Shown piece by piece: positions 15,541 through 24,022 of a stretch of 64,000 bases of DNA (position 1 is its first letter; every line of letters begins with the position of its first letter). The stretch is from RGIG2134 sp964461115 (GTDB lineage: Bacteria; Cyanobacteriota; Vampirovibrionia; Gastranaerophilales; Gastranaerophilaceae): NCBI GenBank assembly GCA_964461115.1, contig CAYWSX010000001.1, forward strand, positions 124,001 through 188,000, written 5' to 3'. Below the pieces are notes generated by a model. It saw nothing but the letters and a program-made list of their open reading frames with translations. It made no database searches and was not told the origin of the DNA. The position numbers and the translations under genes are program-made.

Positions 15541-17466
15541 ATGACTCAGGTAAAATGGGATTTCCCCGAATTAAACGGCGGTCAAGAGCAGGGTTATACA
15601 AATAGTGGTATAGAGACCTTTAAGGGGACAGAACTAATTGATAATTTGGCAAGAGAAATTTGTCAGAACTCCCTGGATGCAAAAGATAAAACCTCAAATG
15701 CTCCGGTTGTAGTAAAATTTAGGTTAAAAACTTTTAAGAAAAATTCTTTTCCTCTTTTCAGTGAGTATCTTGAATACATTGAGGGGTGTAAAAAATTTTG
15801 GCAAAGTAAAGAAGACAAAAAAGTAAAAGTTTTTATCGAAAGAGTTTTTAGTGTTCTTGATAATGACGAAATTAATGTACTTGTAGCAAGTGATTACAAT
15901 ACCATGGGACTTACCGGCTCAGAAGCAATGTGTCATGAAAGCTCTGTGTGGCGGGCATTAGTTAATGCGGACGGTGTTTCTGCAAAAGGCGACAATGCCG
16001 GTGGTTCTTATGGTATTGGTAAAAATGCACCGTTTGCGTGTTCTGACTTAAGCATTGTTTTTTATAATACTTACGCAAAAGATGACAAAGAAGCATTTGA
16101 GGGTGTTGCCAGAGCTGCAACTTTGTTTAATAAATCGGAAAAGCCTACACAAAGTATAGGTCATTATAGATGTGAAAATACTTATAAGCCTATTATTCCA
16201 GAAGTACCCTGTACTTTCCGAGATCAATTTAAAAGGGTTGAATATGGAACCGATTTGATTATTATGGGCTGTGACAATTTAATATCTGATAAAAAATGGT
16301 ATGAAAAACTTGAGCAAGCAGTACTAAGGAATTTTTTCCTTGCTATCTATGAAAATAAACTTATTATAGAAATTGAAGATTCAAGGATAGATGCCGATAA
16401 TATTAAAAATTATATAGATAAATACAGATTATCAAACAAAGAATCTATTTTGACCGCTCAATTTTTCGACACCATAGCGGAACCTGACGGAGGAGAAAGA
16501 AGAGAAACAATACTTGATGAAGAGGATTTAAGCATTTATCTTAAATCAGATAAAGATTATAAACGTAAGATTGCAAAATTCAGATCTTCCGGAATGTTGG
16601 TAGGAACAGACAGTTGTCGTATGATGCAAAACTTTAACGCTATTGTTGTAGTAAGAGGACAAAGGTTGGATGAATTACTACGTAAAACAGAACCGCCAAA
16701 ACACAATCAATGGGATTATAAAAGGATAGAAGATGACAAGGAAAAAAGAAAAGAAGCTCAACAGGTAATAAAAATAATTAACGAAAAAGTTAGAAGTTTA
16801 ATTAATGAAAATTATAAAATAATTACAGAAGATACAATAGATTCGGAATTGGGAGAATACCTGCCTGATGAAATAGACGATTTAAGTACTAAAAAATCCG
16901 GTGATGATAAGCTTTGTCCTATACAAAAAATATTTGATGTGCCCAAAAAGAAAGAGACTAAAGTCGACACAATTATAAATACTGCAGCAAAAGATTTTGG
17001 TATTATTGATGAAAATCAGGAAGAAGCCGAGGTAAGGAATGAGGGGAAAAACCCTAAGCCGTATCCAACACCTAAAATACCAAATTTAGTTAAAGAAGAT
17101 GAATCGCAAAAAGACGAGGGAGTCAAGGAAAATGAAGGTATCAAAAGCATTATTTCAGAACCAAAATTGAAGTTTCAAAGAATTTTCCCTAAAAATTATA
17201 AACTTGGCCTGTATCAAATAAATATTTACCCTGAAGCACATTGCGATAATTTATATATTGATTTTTCAGTTATAGGTGAAGATAATAGAAAAGAAAAACT
17301 AAATGTAATCCAATATTGCATACAAAGACAAAAATTTAAGGGAAATAATTCAAAAATCGGTCCCATAAGTATCGAGCCCAATGTATTACAAGAGATTTTT
17401 GTAACGTTTAAGAACAAGGAAAAAATGTTAATAAATATGGAGCTAACTGAGGAGTTTAAAAGATGA
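15541..17466 (+). CDS. GHKL-type ATPase (MutL/MORC/Hsp90 fold) of a defence operon
   Basis: Probably a DNA-clamp-like ATPase that senses or loads on target DNA. The 641-residue chain has a Bergerat ATP fold: N-box EICQNSLDA (E39...N43), SDYNTMGL (D118, G1 box), and GDNAGGSYGIGKNAP (150-164, G2 box with the flexible lid). A transducer-like region follows (to about 420), then a Lys/Glu-rich linker (about 440-545) and a beta-rich C-terminal domain (about 545-641). The start has AAGGAG 10 bases upstream. The stop overlaps the next start by 4 bases, so the products are made together. MutL's endonuclease motif is not visible. Confidence 0.85.
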   Translation: MTQVKWDFPELNGGQEQGYTNSGIETFKGTELIDNLAREICQNSLDAKDKTSNAPVVVKFRLKTFKKNSFPLFSEYLEYIEGCKKFWQSKEDKKVKVFIERVFSVLDNDEINVLVASDYNTMGLTGSEAMCHESSVWRALVNADGVSAKGDNAGGSYGIGKNAPFACSDLSIVFYNTYAKDDKEAFEGVARAATLFNKSEKPTQSIGHYRCENTYKPIIPEVPCTFRDQFKRVEYGTDLIIMGCDNLISDKKWYEKLEQAVLRNFFLAIYENKLIIEIEDSRIDADNIKNYIDKYRLSNKESILTAQFFDTIAEPDGGERRETILDEEDLSIYLKSDKDYKRKIAKFRSSGMLVGTDSCRMMQNFNAIVVVRGQRLDELLRKTEPPKHNQWDYKRIEDDKEKRKEAQQVIKIINEKVRSLINENYKIITEDTIDSELGEYLPDEIDDLSTKKSGDDKLCPIQKIFDVPKKKETKVDTIINTAAKDFGIIDENQEEAEVRNEGKNPKPYPTPKIPNLVKEDESQKDEGVKENEGIKSIISEPKLKFQRIFPKNYKLGLYQINIYPEAHCDNLYIDFSVIGEDNRKEKLNVIQYCIQRQKFKGNNSKIGPISIEPNVLQEIFVTFKNKEKMLINMELTEEFKR

Positions 17467-18365
17467 AAAGAACAAAAAATGAGTTCCCGCACCCTTTATT
17501 ATATAGCAATAGTGATGACTATATAAATTCATCTTTTGAATTATTTTTAAATAATCAGAAAATTTTAAATGATAATTTATTGATTGAGGCGGAATATAAA
17601 CTTTTATCTAAAACCCTGCAAACACTCTTAGCTCAAAATAAGGCAGAAATTGTTATAAAGGTAGAAAGTTCAAAAGCATCTTACCGAAATATTTTTTTGT
17701 TCAACAAAGACTCGGATAAATTAACAATCGAAATCGATAAAAACAAAGTTGCTGATAAGCTGGAAATATCAGCAGTAATTATAGCAAAGACAGTAATTGA
17801 GCAATTTACATCAGATGAATTTAACAAAAATCTTTTTGGTAACGCTTTTTTTGAAATAAGAAAAGGTGATATTTTGGCACAAGATATTGGCTATACAATA
17901 GAGCTTGATGCCACTGAATTGGAAGGACCCGTTGCATCAGTATTCGAAATATCAAGACAGAACATAGATGTAGCTCTTAAACCCGATTTTTTGCAAGAAA
18001 ACGGAAAAATAGGAATAAATTTAAGTTTTCAGGTGCGTGATATTTATGATGAACTAAGAAATAAAAATCATGAATTAAAAAAATATCTTGCAGCCGTAAT
18101 TGTTTTACCTGTTCTCGTGGAAGCAATAGGTTATATTCAAGGTATAGAATTAAATTCTAAAGAAGAATATTTCGAATACTCCGATAAACGTTGGTATAGA
18201 GCTATCTTAAAGAAAATAAAATACAAGCAAGTCGACTTACAATTACCGGCTACAGAGATAGCAAATATGTTATTGGGCGATATTATCAAAAGTGCGTTGA
18301 TAAGTTTTAAAGAAACTATAGACAACTCTTTTGACGGCGAAATAGAATCAGGAGGAATTGATTAG
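17463..18365 (+). CDS. partner protein of the GHKL ATPase (300 aa), unknown
   Basis: Not recognised. The N-terminus (FPHPLLYSNSDDYINSSFEL) and the first 200 residues are beta-rich with repeated hydrophobic strands; the C-terminal 100 residues are helical (LPVLVEAIGYIQGIE). No membrane segment, no nuclease motif that I can name, no Cys cluster. Translationally coupled to the ATPase gene (ATGA overlap) and followed directly by the 258-residue gene, so it is almost certainly part of the same complex or pathway. Confidence 0.8.
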   Translation: MKRTKNEFPHPLLYSNSDDYINSSFELFLNNQKILNDNLLIEAEYKLLSKTLQTLLAQNKAEIVIKVESSKASYRNIFLFNKDSDKLTIEIDKNKVADKLEISAVIIAKTVIEQFTSDEFNKNLFGNAFFEIRKGDILAQDIGYTIELDATELEGPVASVFEISRQNIDVALKPDFLQENGKIGINLSFQVRDIYDELRNKNHELKKYLAAVIVLPVLVEAIGYIQGIELNSKEEYFEYSDKRWYRAILKKIKYKQVDLQLPATEIANMLLGDIIKSALISFKETIDNSFDGEIESGGID

Positions 18366-19142
18366 ATGAATCTAAAATATTTTGAAGAATTAGTTTATGA
18401 CGAATTGTTTCGGGAAGTACCGCAAAATATTTTTCACTATACTTCTTACGAAAAAAGTAAGTGGATTGAAGATTTTTTCCATAGTGAGGCATATTTTAAA
18501 TCATCGGGACTTACTGCACATCTGCCAAGTTTAGAATATTCCAAGGATGTTATTCTTACTAATGAACAAAAGAGTCAACAAGATTTGGTAAATACAAGGC
18601 TTATATTTGACGAATTTAAGTTTTTGTCACCATTGCAGGCTACAACGAAGACTTTATGGGCCTATATGGCTCATGAGCCATATAAAGATTATGTAACATC
18701 CAGGTGGATTAAATCTCCGGATGATGAAGATAAAAAAGATGATATAATAAAAACAATTAGAAATAGATTTTTTGTTCCCGGAAAAAAAGAATTAATAAGA
18801 TATAATGCCATATCAAGATTATGGTGGGCCGGATATTTAACATATGATGAAAATAATTCTGATAGATATCATCTGACTAAAATTCTTTTTACAGGGCAAC
18901 AAATATGTGGTGACCTACTGGATGCATCTTTTTGCGGTAATAAAAAAGTTATTATGGGAATTTTATTAGGATTAAAACAATATCTTGAAGAAAATATTTC
19001 TGTAGCTAATCTTTCAGGCCATTTTCGTGCTTGTATAAAATACATGAGAAGATATGCGGCGGTTACAAATATTGATTATTTGGATGTAGATGAAATTCAC
19101 CAAATATTTTATGATTCTTTGAAAGATAAAGACACAAATTGA
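18366..19142 (+). CDS. DUF6339-like partner protein (258 aa)
   Basis: The mid-region RYNAISRLWWAGYLTYDENN, then DRYHLTKILFTGQQICGDLLDASF, agrees with what I remember of the DUF6339 family (R-x-A-x-x-RLWW-x-G-x-x-TYD); this is a tentative match. The protein is soluble and mostly helical. Its ATG directly follows the TAG of the 300-residue gene, so the two are coupled. It closes the operon. I see no catalytic signature, so a recognition or regulatory part in the ATPase system is an inference. Confidence 0.75.
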   Translation: MNLKYFEELVYDELFREVPQNIFHYTSYEKSKWIEDFFHSEAYFKSSGLTAHLPSLEYSKDVILTNEQKSQQDLVNTRLIFDEFKFLSPLQATTKTLWAYMAHEPYKDYVTSRWIKSPDDEDKKDDIIKTIRNRFFVPGKKELIRYNAISRLWWAGYLTYDENNSDRYHLTKILFTGQQICGDLLDASFCGNKKVIMGILLGLKQYLEENISVANLSGHFRACIKYMRRYAAVTNIDYLDVDEIHQIFYDSLKDKDTN

Positions 19143-19192
19143 TTGTAAAATTACATTATTTAAACTAATTTTTTTAATTTTTTGTTTATAAC

Positions 19193-19327
19193 TTACACAA
19201 AATAATCAAACCATGTGTTAAACGATATTGGCTTTTTGCCTCGGAAATAAACCCCCATTGCTTTATTGCTCATTTTCAATCTTGCTTTAATCATCTCACA
19301 AATGAAATGCGTTTTAAAATAAAATAG
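19193..19327 (-). pseudogene. 3' fragment of an unknown gene
   Basis: A 44-codon minus-strand frame between stops reads KTHFICEMIKARLKMSNKAM, then GVYFRGKKPISFNTWFDYFV. It looks like the natural C-terminus of a protein but has no upstream part: an in-frame stop lies at 19328. Not recognised. The rest of 19143-19438 holds no gene that I can see, only AT-rich sequence between the defence island and the surface-polymer operon. Confidence 0.35.
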
Positions 19328-19438
19328 CTACAGCAACTTCAACCGGCTTTTCATATTTTCAAGCTAAAATACCGGATTGGCAGACAAAATCCATCTTGAT
19401 TTTTTATACGAATTCATAAAACTATCAATAATAGAGTT

Positions 19439-20245
19439 TTAATCGCGAGACAAAATCAAATGTTTGTTAAGCTTTTCTCTGAATAATTTTCGTTTCTGCT
19501 TGTTCGGGATGAGAAAAGATGGATATTTAATGAACACGTTAAATATGAGTTTATTTATTTTTTCCTTCATCGATATATTTAAAGTTAATTTAGAGAAAAG
19601 TTTGTCATTTAATTTAACATTACCAGCCCATTCTTTTTCAGGAAAATTTTTTTCATAAGAAACGAGGTCATATTTAACTTTAATAATATCTTTTTGTATA
19701 TGCTCTTCAACAAAGTTAACCTCGTCAGATTTATTTTCCAGAATCAAAAAAGAAATATCTTTGTTAGGAAACTTTTCATCGATTTGGCGCTTATATACTT
19801 TCAAGTCCTCATTTTCCACAACATCCAATCGTCCCCAGTAAACAAATAATATTCTTTTGTGCATACCAATATGTTTATATAGCCGAGCTATTCGTCTATC
19901 ATATTTTTCTTTTATCATCGGATAAGACTCATCCAGACTTTTACCTATGGGAAAATCATGTAGAAACAAAAAATCCGTTTTAAAATCTCTATAATAATCA
20001 CAGTGTGAGTCATTAACCTCGTTTGGGTTTTTAGCTACAAACTCGAGGTTTTCTTTTAGTATGAAATTATTGAAGTCATTAAGCAACAACTCTATTCTTA
20101 CATTAAATGGGGCTATAGTAAGCCAATCAAAGGGATAGGAGCTGCGTCGCAAATTGAATTTTGTTAAATACGAAGGACAAGCGCAATCTCGTCCAATTGG
20201 TACAATTAAATCAAATTTATTATTTTTAAATAGCATTAAATTCAT
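19439..20245 (-). CDS. DUF1796 family putative cysteine peptidase
   Basis: The N-terminus FDLIVPIGRDCACPSYLTKF, then NLRRSSYPFDW, is the DUF1796 signature (papain-like family, often near glycosyltransferases); C21 is the candidate nucleophile. Later blocks: HCDYYRDFKTDFLFLHDFP, YDRRIARLYKHI, RILFVYWGR. 268 residues, no signal peptide. It is the last gene of the leftward surface-polymer operon, 8 bases after the radical SAM gene. The enzymatic role is only predicted for the family; a part in glycan modification or transfer is inferred from position. Confidence 0.75.
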   Translation of the reverse strand: MNLMLFKNNKFDLIVPIGRDCACPSYLTKFNLRRSSYPFDWLTIAPFNVRIELLLNDFNNFILKENLEFVAKNPNEVNDSHCDYYRDFKTDFLFLHDFPIGKSLDESYPMIKEKYDRRIARLYKHIGMHKRILFVYWGRLDVVENEDLKVYKRQIDEKFPNKDISFLILENKSDEVNFVEEHIQKDIIKVKYDLVSYEKNFPEKEWAGNVKLNDKLFSKLTLNISMKEKINKLIFNVFIKYPSFLIPNKQKRKLFREKLNKHLILSRD

Positions 20246-20253
20246 TCTTTTTA

Positions 20254-21132
20254 TTATACTTTGTCAGCAAACCATTCATCTTTATCTTTTTTAGAAACTT
20301 GCCAGTCGACAAATTTAAAACTCTTAGCTGGTAAGCAATATTTGCAGGTTTCAAAAGGAGTGTTAAGATATTTTTCTATCTCTTCAGTACTATTGCCATA
20401 CACACTAATTCCAGATTCTTCCGGAATATTTACATTGAAATACTTGTTATATCTTCCGATAAATTCTCCTGTCGGGCAAACATATAATTTACCGTTTCTT
20501 AACGATGTACAATTTTTATGCGTACACTCTGTAAAAACCTGTCTCATATCAGACGAGCCATCGGATACAAGTGATAACCAAAATTTTCCTGCCAAATGTA
20601 TAAATCCTAGCCCTGCATCTTTTTCTCCTATTTTATCTAAGGCTTTAGAGAATTTCTCACCCGCCACTGGGTATTTTGACAAATCAATTATTATACCATA
20701 TTTTTTTACACTCTCAAAAAATTCATCAGACATTTTTGATACCAAAATACCGTTAGACACTATACGGATATCAGAAAAAGGTAAAAGCGCTCTAGTGTAT
20801 TTCATAAATTTGATTAAATCAGGATGAAGCAAAGGTTCACCTCCAAGTAACCTAAATTGTTTGATTTTGGGGAATTTTTCAACCAGAGCTTCTAAATCTT
20901 TTTTAAATTCCTCTACATCCATAAAATGCTCAGGCGTTAAAGGGCAAAAATGAGAACAAGCCCGGCAATTCAGATTGCAATGATCAACAATATCAACTTC
21001 TACATAGTTGAGCTGTCTCACGTTTAGTTGGAGCTTTATTTTTAGCCCCAAAATAGTGACCACAGTACGAAAACCTTGTTTTTTTACCGAAAATATTTTT
21101 TGCAATAATGACTTCATCTTATAAAACCTCAC
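20254..21132 (-). CDS. radical SAM protein with extra Cys cluster
   Basis: Residues 44-60 (VEVDIVDHCNLNCRACS) carry the CxxxCxxC motif (C52, C56, C59) that binds the 4Fe-4S cluster and S-adenosylmethionine; FRLLGGEPLLHPD is the GGE motif. C-terminal cysteines (TECTHKNC, YVCPTGE, TCKYCLPA) suggest a SPASM-like auxiliary cluster. The first 40 residues include TILGLKIKLQL, a short motif shared with two other proteins of this operon. It overlaps the upstream FkbM gene by 14 bases. Substrate unknown; it probably modifies a glycan or a carrier. Confidence 0.85.
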   Translation of the reverse strand: MRFYKMKSLLQKIFSVKKQGFRTVVTILGLKIKLQLNVRQLNYVEVDIVDHCNLNCRACSHFCPLTPEHFMDVEEFKKDLEALVEKFPKIKQFRLLGGEPLLHPDLIKFMKYTRALLPFSDIRIVSNGILVSKMSDEFFESVKKYGIIIDLSKYPVAGEKFSKALDKIGEKDAGLGFIHLAGKFWLSLVSDGSSDMRQVFTECTHKNCTSLRNGKLYVCPTGEFIGRYNKYFNVNIPEESGISVYGNSTEEIEKYLNTPFETCKYCLPAKSFKFVDWQVSKKDKDEWFADKV

Positions 21133-22063
21133 ACACCAACATAGTATCTATCAAAATTCTTGACTCGTTTTTTGCGATTTTGAAAGTATAGCCAAGATTC
21201 CAGCTTTTTATCATTTCCTTAATCTCAAAGAAATCCTCAGTATTGTGATAAATACTAATAAGTAAAACCGGCTTGTCGCGCTTGATTGTTCTTTCAGCGC
21301 CTCTTAAAAGCGGCTGCTCGGCACCCTCGACATCAGTTTTGATTAAACTGACATTTATATTGTTTTTTTCTACATATTCATCAAGGGTAATCAAATCAAT
21401 TGTTTCTTTGTCCACTGAATCTTGAATGCTAACACTTACTTGTTCACACTTATCACCAAGTCCTTTGTGTATTGGAATAATATTTTTATATTCATTCATT
21501 TTTATAGTTTTTTGTAACAAATCAAACTCTCTTTGCATTGGTTCAAAAGAATGAATATTGTTGTCTGTATATTTAGACAATACAATTGCCGAGTCACCCA
21601 CATACGCCCCAGCATCAATGATATTACCTTGTCTGATTTTTTCAAAATTTCGCACAGAATCTATACCATGCTCATAGTAAAAAACACTGTCATCAAAATA
21701 ACTAATCGGCAAATAGTACTTGTTGTATCCTAAATAGCATTCCGGAGAAAATTCAATTATTGGTTCAATATGTGCGTCTTCTTCTACATAATTTGATTTA
21801 TCTATGTCTACATTATTTACCAATTTAACTATTGCCGACAATATCATATTGATTTTTTTCTTATCATCATGACTAAAATCCTCAACGAATTTTTTGTAAT
21901 CCGCAACAAGATTATTACTTATTATATTTTTAAAATTTGTTCTGATAAATTCTTTTTCAAAATCGCATGCAATATTATCTTTTATTTTGAATTTTAATTT
22001 TAAGCCAAATATCTTCACAACTCTATGTGCTTTATCATCATAAATTTCGATAATACCTTTCAT
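21119..22063 (-). CDS. FkbM family methyltransferase
   Basis: Predicted S-adenosylmethionine-dependent O-methyltransferase acting on a sugar of the surface polymer. Motif I is IIDAGAYVGDSAIVLSKY, followed by IHSFEPMQREFDLL, TLDEYVEKN, LIKTDVEGAE and LRGAERTIKRDKP, the ordered FkbM blocks. The N-terminus carries a KIFGLKLKFKI motif found also in neighbours. 314 residues, no membrane segment. The start shares a base with the stop of the upstream glycosyltransferase, so the two are coupled. Confidence 0.88.
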   Translation of the reverse strand: MKGIIEIYDDKAHRVVKIFGLKLKFKIKDNIACDFEKEFIRTNFKNIISNNLVADYKKFVEDFSHDDKKKINMILSAIVKLVNNVDIDKSNYVEEDAHIEPIIEFSPECYLGYNKYYLPISYFDDSVFYYEHGIDSVRNFEKIRQGNIIDAGAYVGDSAIVLSKYTDNNIHSFEPMQREFDLLQKTIKMNEYKNIIPIHKGLGDKCEQVSVSIQDSVDKETIDLITLDEYVEKNNINVSLIKTDVEGAEQPLLRGAERTIKRDKPVLLISIYHNTEDFFEIKEMIKSWNLGYTFKIAKNESRILIDTMLVCEVL

Positions 22064-23919
22064 TAAATAATTCCTTTCAATTTTAAAAAGTTATAAACAG
22101 ATAAATCTATGGAAACAACACCTTGTGAAATTAGAGCTTTTCTTCTTTTTTCCCCGTATTTGTTTTCATAATCATCTCTTAATTTACCTTGATTATATAA
22201 TTTTAAGCTTCTTTTCAAATGTAAATTCATTTCTTTAGGCGTAAACTCAAGAGCATCAACCCAACGCTTTGTCTTATTCTCATACTCATCATAATTTTTA
22301 ATATGATAGTGGTAATAGGATATATCTGAAGGAACAATCATTTTTTTGCATTTCATCTCCACATCGTGATTTCCGTCTGATATTTTTACAAATCCATCTA
22401 TTTTATGTATAACTTTCGAACATGAAAAATTGCAACACGAAAGCCAATGGCTTGTCTCATCTATATTTAACAAGTTTATTTCAAATTCATGAAAAGGTCT
22501 TGTTATAAAATACGGGGATGAGAGAAAATCTTTGCGATCATCAGGATAAAGAAATTTCGAGTATATCATTAATGCATTAACATCGCCTGATTTTCTAATA
22601 CTTTCTTTCAGATCTAAGCTTTTTGAAAAATAGAATTCATCCGCATCCGAGTTTATCACCCACGTAGCACCATATTTATCTTTAGCAAGTTTGATCATTT
22701 CTTCAACCCAAACACTATGTTGATGCTTAGGTTCCGTTTTGTTTATTATTTCAAGAACAATACCTTCGTCTTTTAACTTATCAAGTATAGCTGTTGTATT
22801 ATCTGTAGAATTGTGGTTAAGGACGATAAAGCCATCCACACCCATTTCTTTATGGAATCGTATATGTTGTTCGATGATATTTTCTTCATTTTTACAAACA
22901 ATTGTCATTATTAATTTTATATCGTCAGAATTTTGTTTTTTTGAATAACAATACCCCAAAATATACTTAGATGTGTATTTATCCGTTTTTTCTCTTTTAT
23001 AAAGAGGTATTTTAAAACCAAGGACATATAGATTTTTGCTTTTAGCATTGTCGGTATATTCATTCGTAATTGAAAGGATTTTTTGTTTGTTTTTTTTCAA
23101 AGAAAATTTCTCTAAACAAGTCTTAGGAATAACTTTATCTGCATATTTAAACCAGATTTCACGATTTAAGATACCTGCGTTCCAGGGTTTTGCCGCCCCT
23201 GCAAAATGATATATTTTTATATTATCATATTCGGCATAATCAGGGTCAGCGTATCTCTTTAATAAATCCTTCAAACACGGATTGTAGTTGTATTTATAAT
23301 CTAGTTTCTTATAATTATCACAAAATATTAAATTCAGTATATCTTGATCCGGACACTTAATATCCTCTTTTTCTCTCTCCAAGCATTCAAATAATCTTTC
23401 AACTATATTGTTTTCTCTAAAGTATTTTAAATTATATAGCAAAACCCCCGAATTAAAATAATTTTTGCTGTCCAATCCCAAGTACATGCAGTGCTCCATA
23501 TGATATGTCATATATTGCATGCATTTTTCGTGTGCAGCCGCAATTGGTTTTCCGTCCATGTCGATATCAAAAAGTTCTTTTATATCAAAATCAACAACCA
23601 TATCTACATCAAGATATATTGCCTTGTCAATTTCGGGCTTTAAATCAGGAATAAGAAATCGATAATAGCATGCATGTGTAAAATGGCGATTAATTGGATA
23701 TTTAGAAAACAATGAAAAATCAATGCTTATAAATTCAATCGATAAATTTTTAAAACCCTTTAAACATTTTTGAAAATAATTTTGCTCATCGGCACCTAAA
23801 TCACTGTTCAACACAAAAAAACTGCAATTTTCTTTTGTATTGTCCGCAACAGATGCAATAAGCGTTATCGCAGGAATTACATAATTTTTATCCGTGGATA
23901 TAAATATGGGAATTGTCAT
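22063..23919 (-). CDS. two-domain glycosyltransferase (GT8 + GT2/GT92-like)
   Basis: 618 residues. Residues 1-270 form a GT8 domain (IPIFISTDKNYVIPAI, metal-binding IYLDVDMVVD with D104-V-D106, HFAGAAKPWN near the end). A linker with NLYVLGFKIPLYKRE follows. Residues from about 330 form a second transferase of the Glyco_tranf_2_4 type (LIMTIVCKNEENIIEQHIRF, VLNHNSTDNT, VINSDADEFYF). Such a protein can add two different sugars in sequence. It starts after a 103-base gap from the upstream FkbM gene and shares the stop/start junction with the downstream one. Cytoplasmic, likely membrane-associated. Confidence 0.87.
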   Translation of the reverse strand: MTIPIFISTDKNYVIPAITLIASVADNTKENCSFFVLNSDLGADEQNYFQKCLKGFKNLSIEFISIDFSLFSKYPINRHFTHACYYRFLIPDLKPEIDKAIYLDVDMVVDFDIKELFDIDMDGKPIAAAHEKCMQYMTYHMEHCMYLGLDSKNYFNSGVLLYNLKYFRENNIVERLFECLEREKEDIKCPDQDILNLIFCDNYKKLDYKYNYNPCLKDLLKRYADPDYAEYDNIKIYHFAGAAKPWNAGILNREIWFKYADKVIPKTCLEKFSLKKNKQKILSITNEYTDNAKSKNLYVLGFKIPLYKREKTDKYTSKYILGYCYSKKQNSDDIKLIMTIVCKNEENIIEQHIRFHKEMGVDGFIVLNHNSTDNTTAILDKLKDEGIVLEIINKTEPKHQHSVWVEEMIKLAKDKYGATWVINSDADEFYFSKSLDLKESIRKSGDVNALMIYSKFLYPDDRKDFLSSPYFITRPFHEFEINLLNIDETSHWLSCCNFSCSKVIHKIDGFVKISDGNHDVEMKCKKMIVPSDISYYHYHIKNYDEYENKTKRWVDALEFTPKEMNLHLKRSLKLYNQGKLRDDYENKYGEKRRKALISQGVVSIDLSVYNFLKLKGII

Positions 23920-24022
23920 TCATTACTCCTTCACTACTCTTATAAGCGGCATACGCTTCACAACTGGTTCTTATTTATTATAATCCAAAACAAAAGATAT
24001 TTCGCCAGTTGTTTCTGATAAT

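Larger units (their letters stand above)
13560..19142. other. defence-type island: Vsr, C5 methylase, GHKL ATPase operon
   Basis: Six genes: vsr (+), DNA cytosine methylase (-), then a plus-strand operon of a small protein, a GHKL ATPase, and two unknown partners with overlapping or abutting ends. MutL/MORC-like GHKL ATPases linked to Dcm-type methylases and Vsr nucleases are a known theme in restriction-type systems. No classical restriction enzyme, helicase or integrase is within the island. Gene fragments lie on both sides, as is common at exchangeable sites. Confidence 0.6.

Noticed and set aside
12733..19142. The defence island as a tRNA-Ala integrated element
   Set aside because: No second copy of the tRNA-Ala 3' end was seen after 19142 and there is no integrase in the island.
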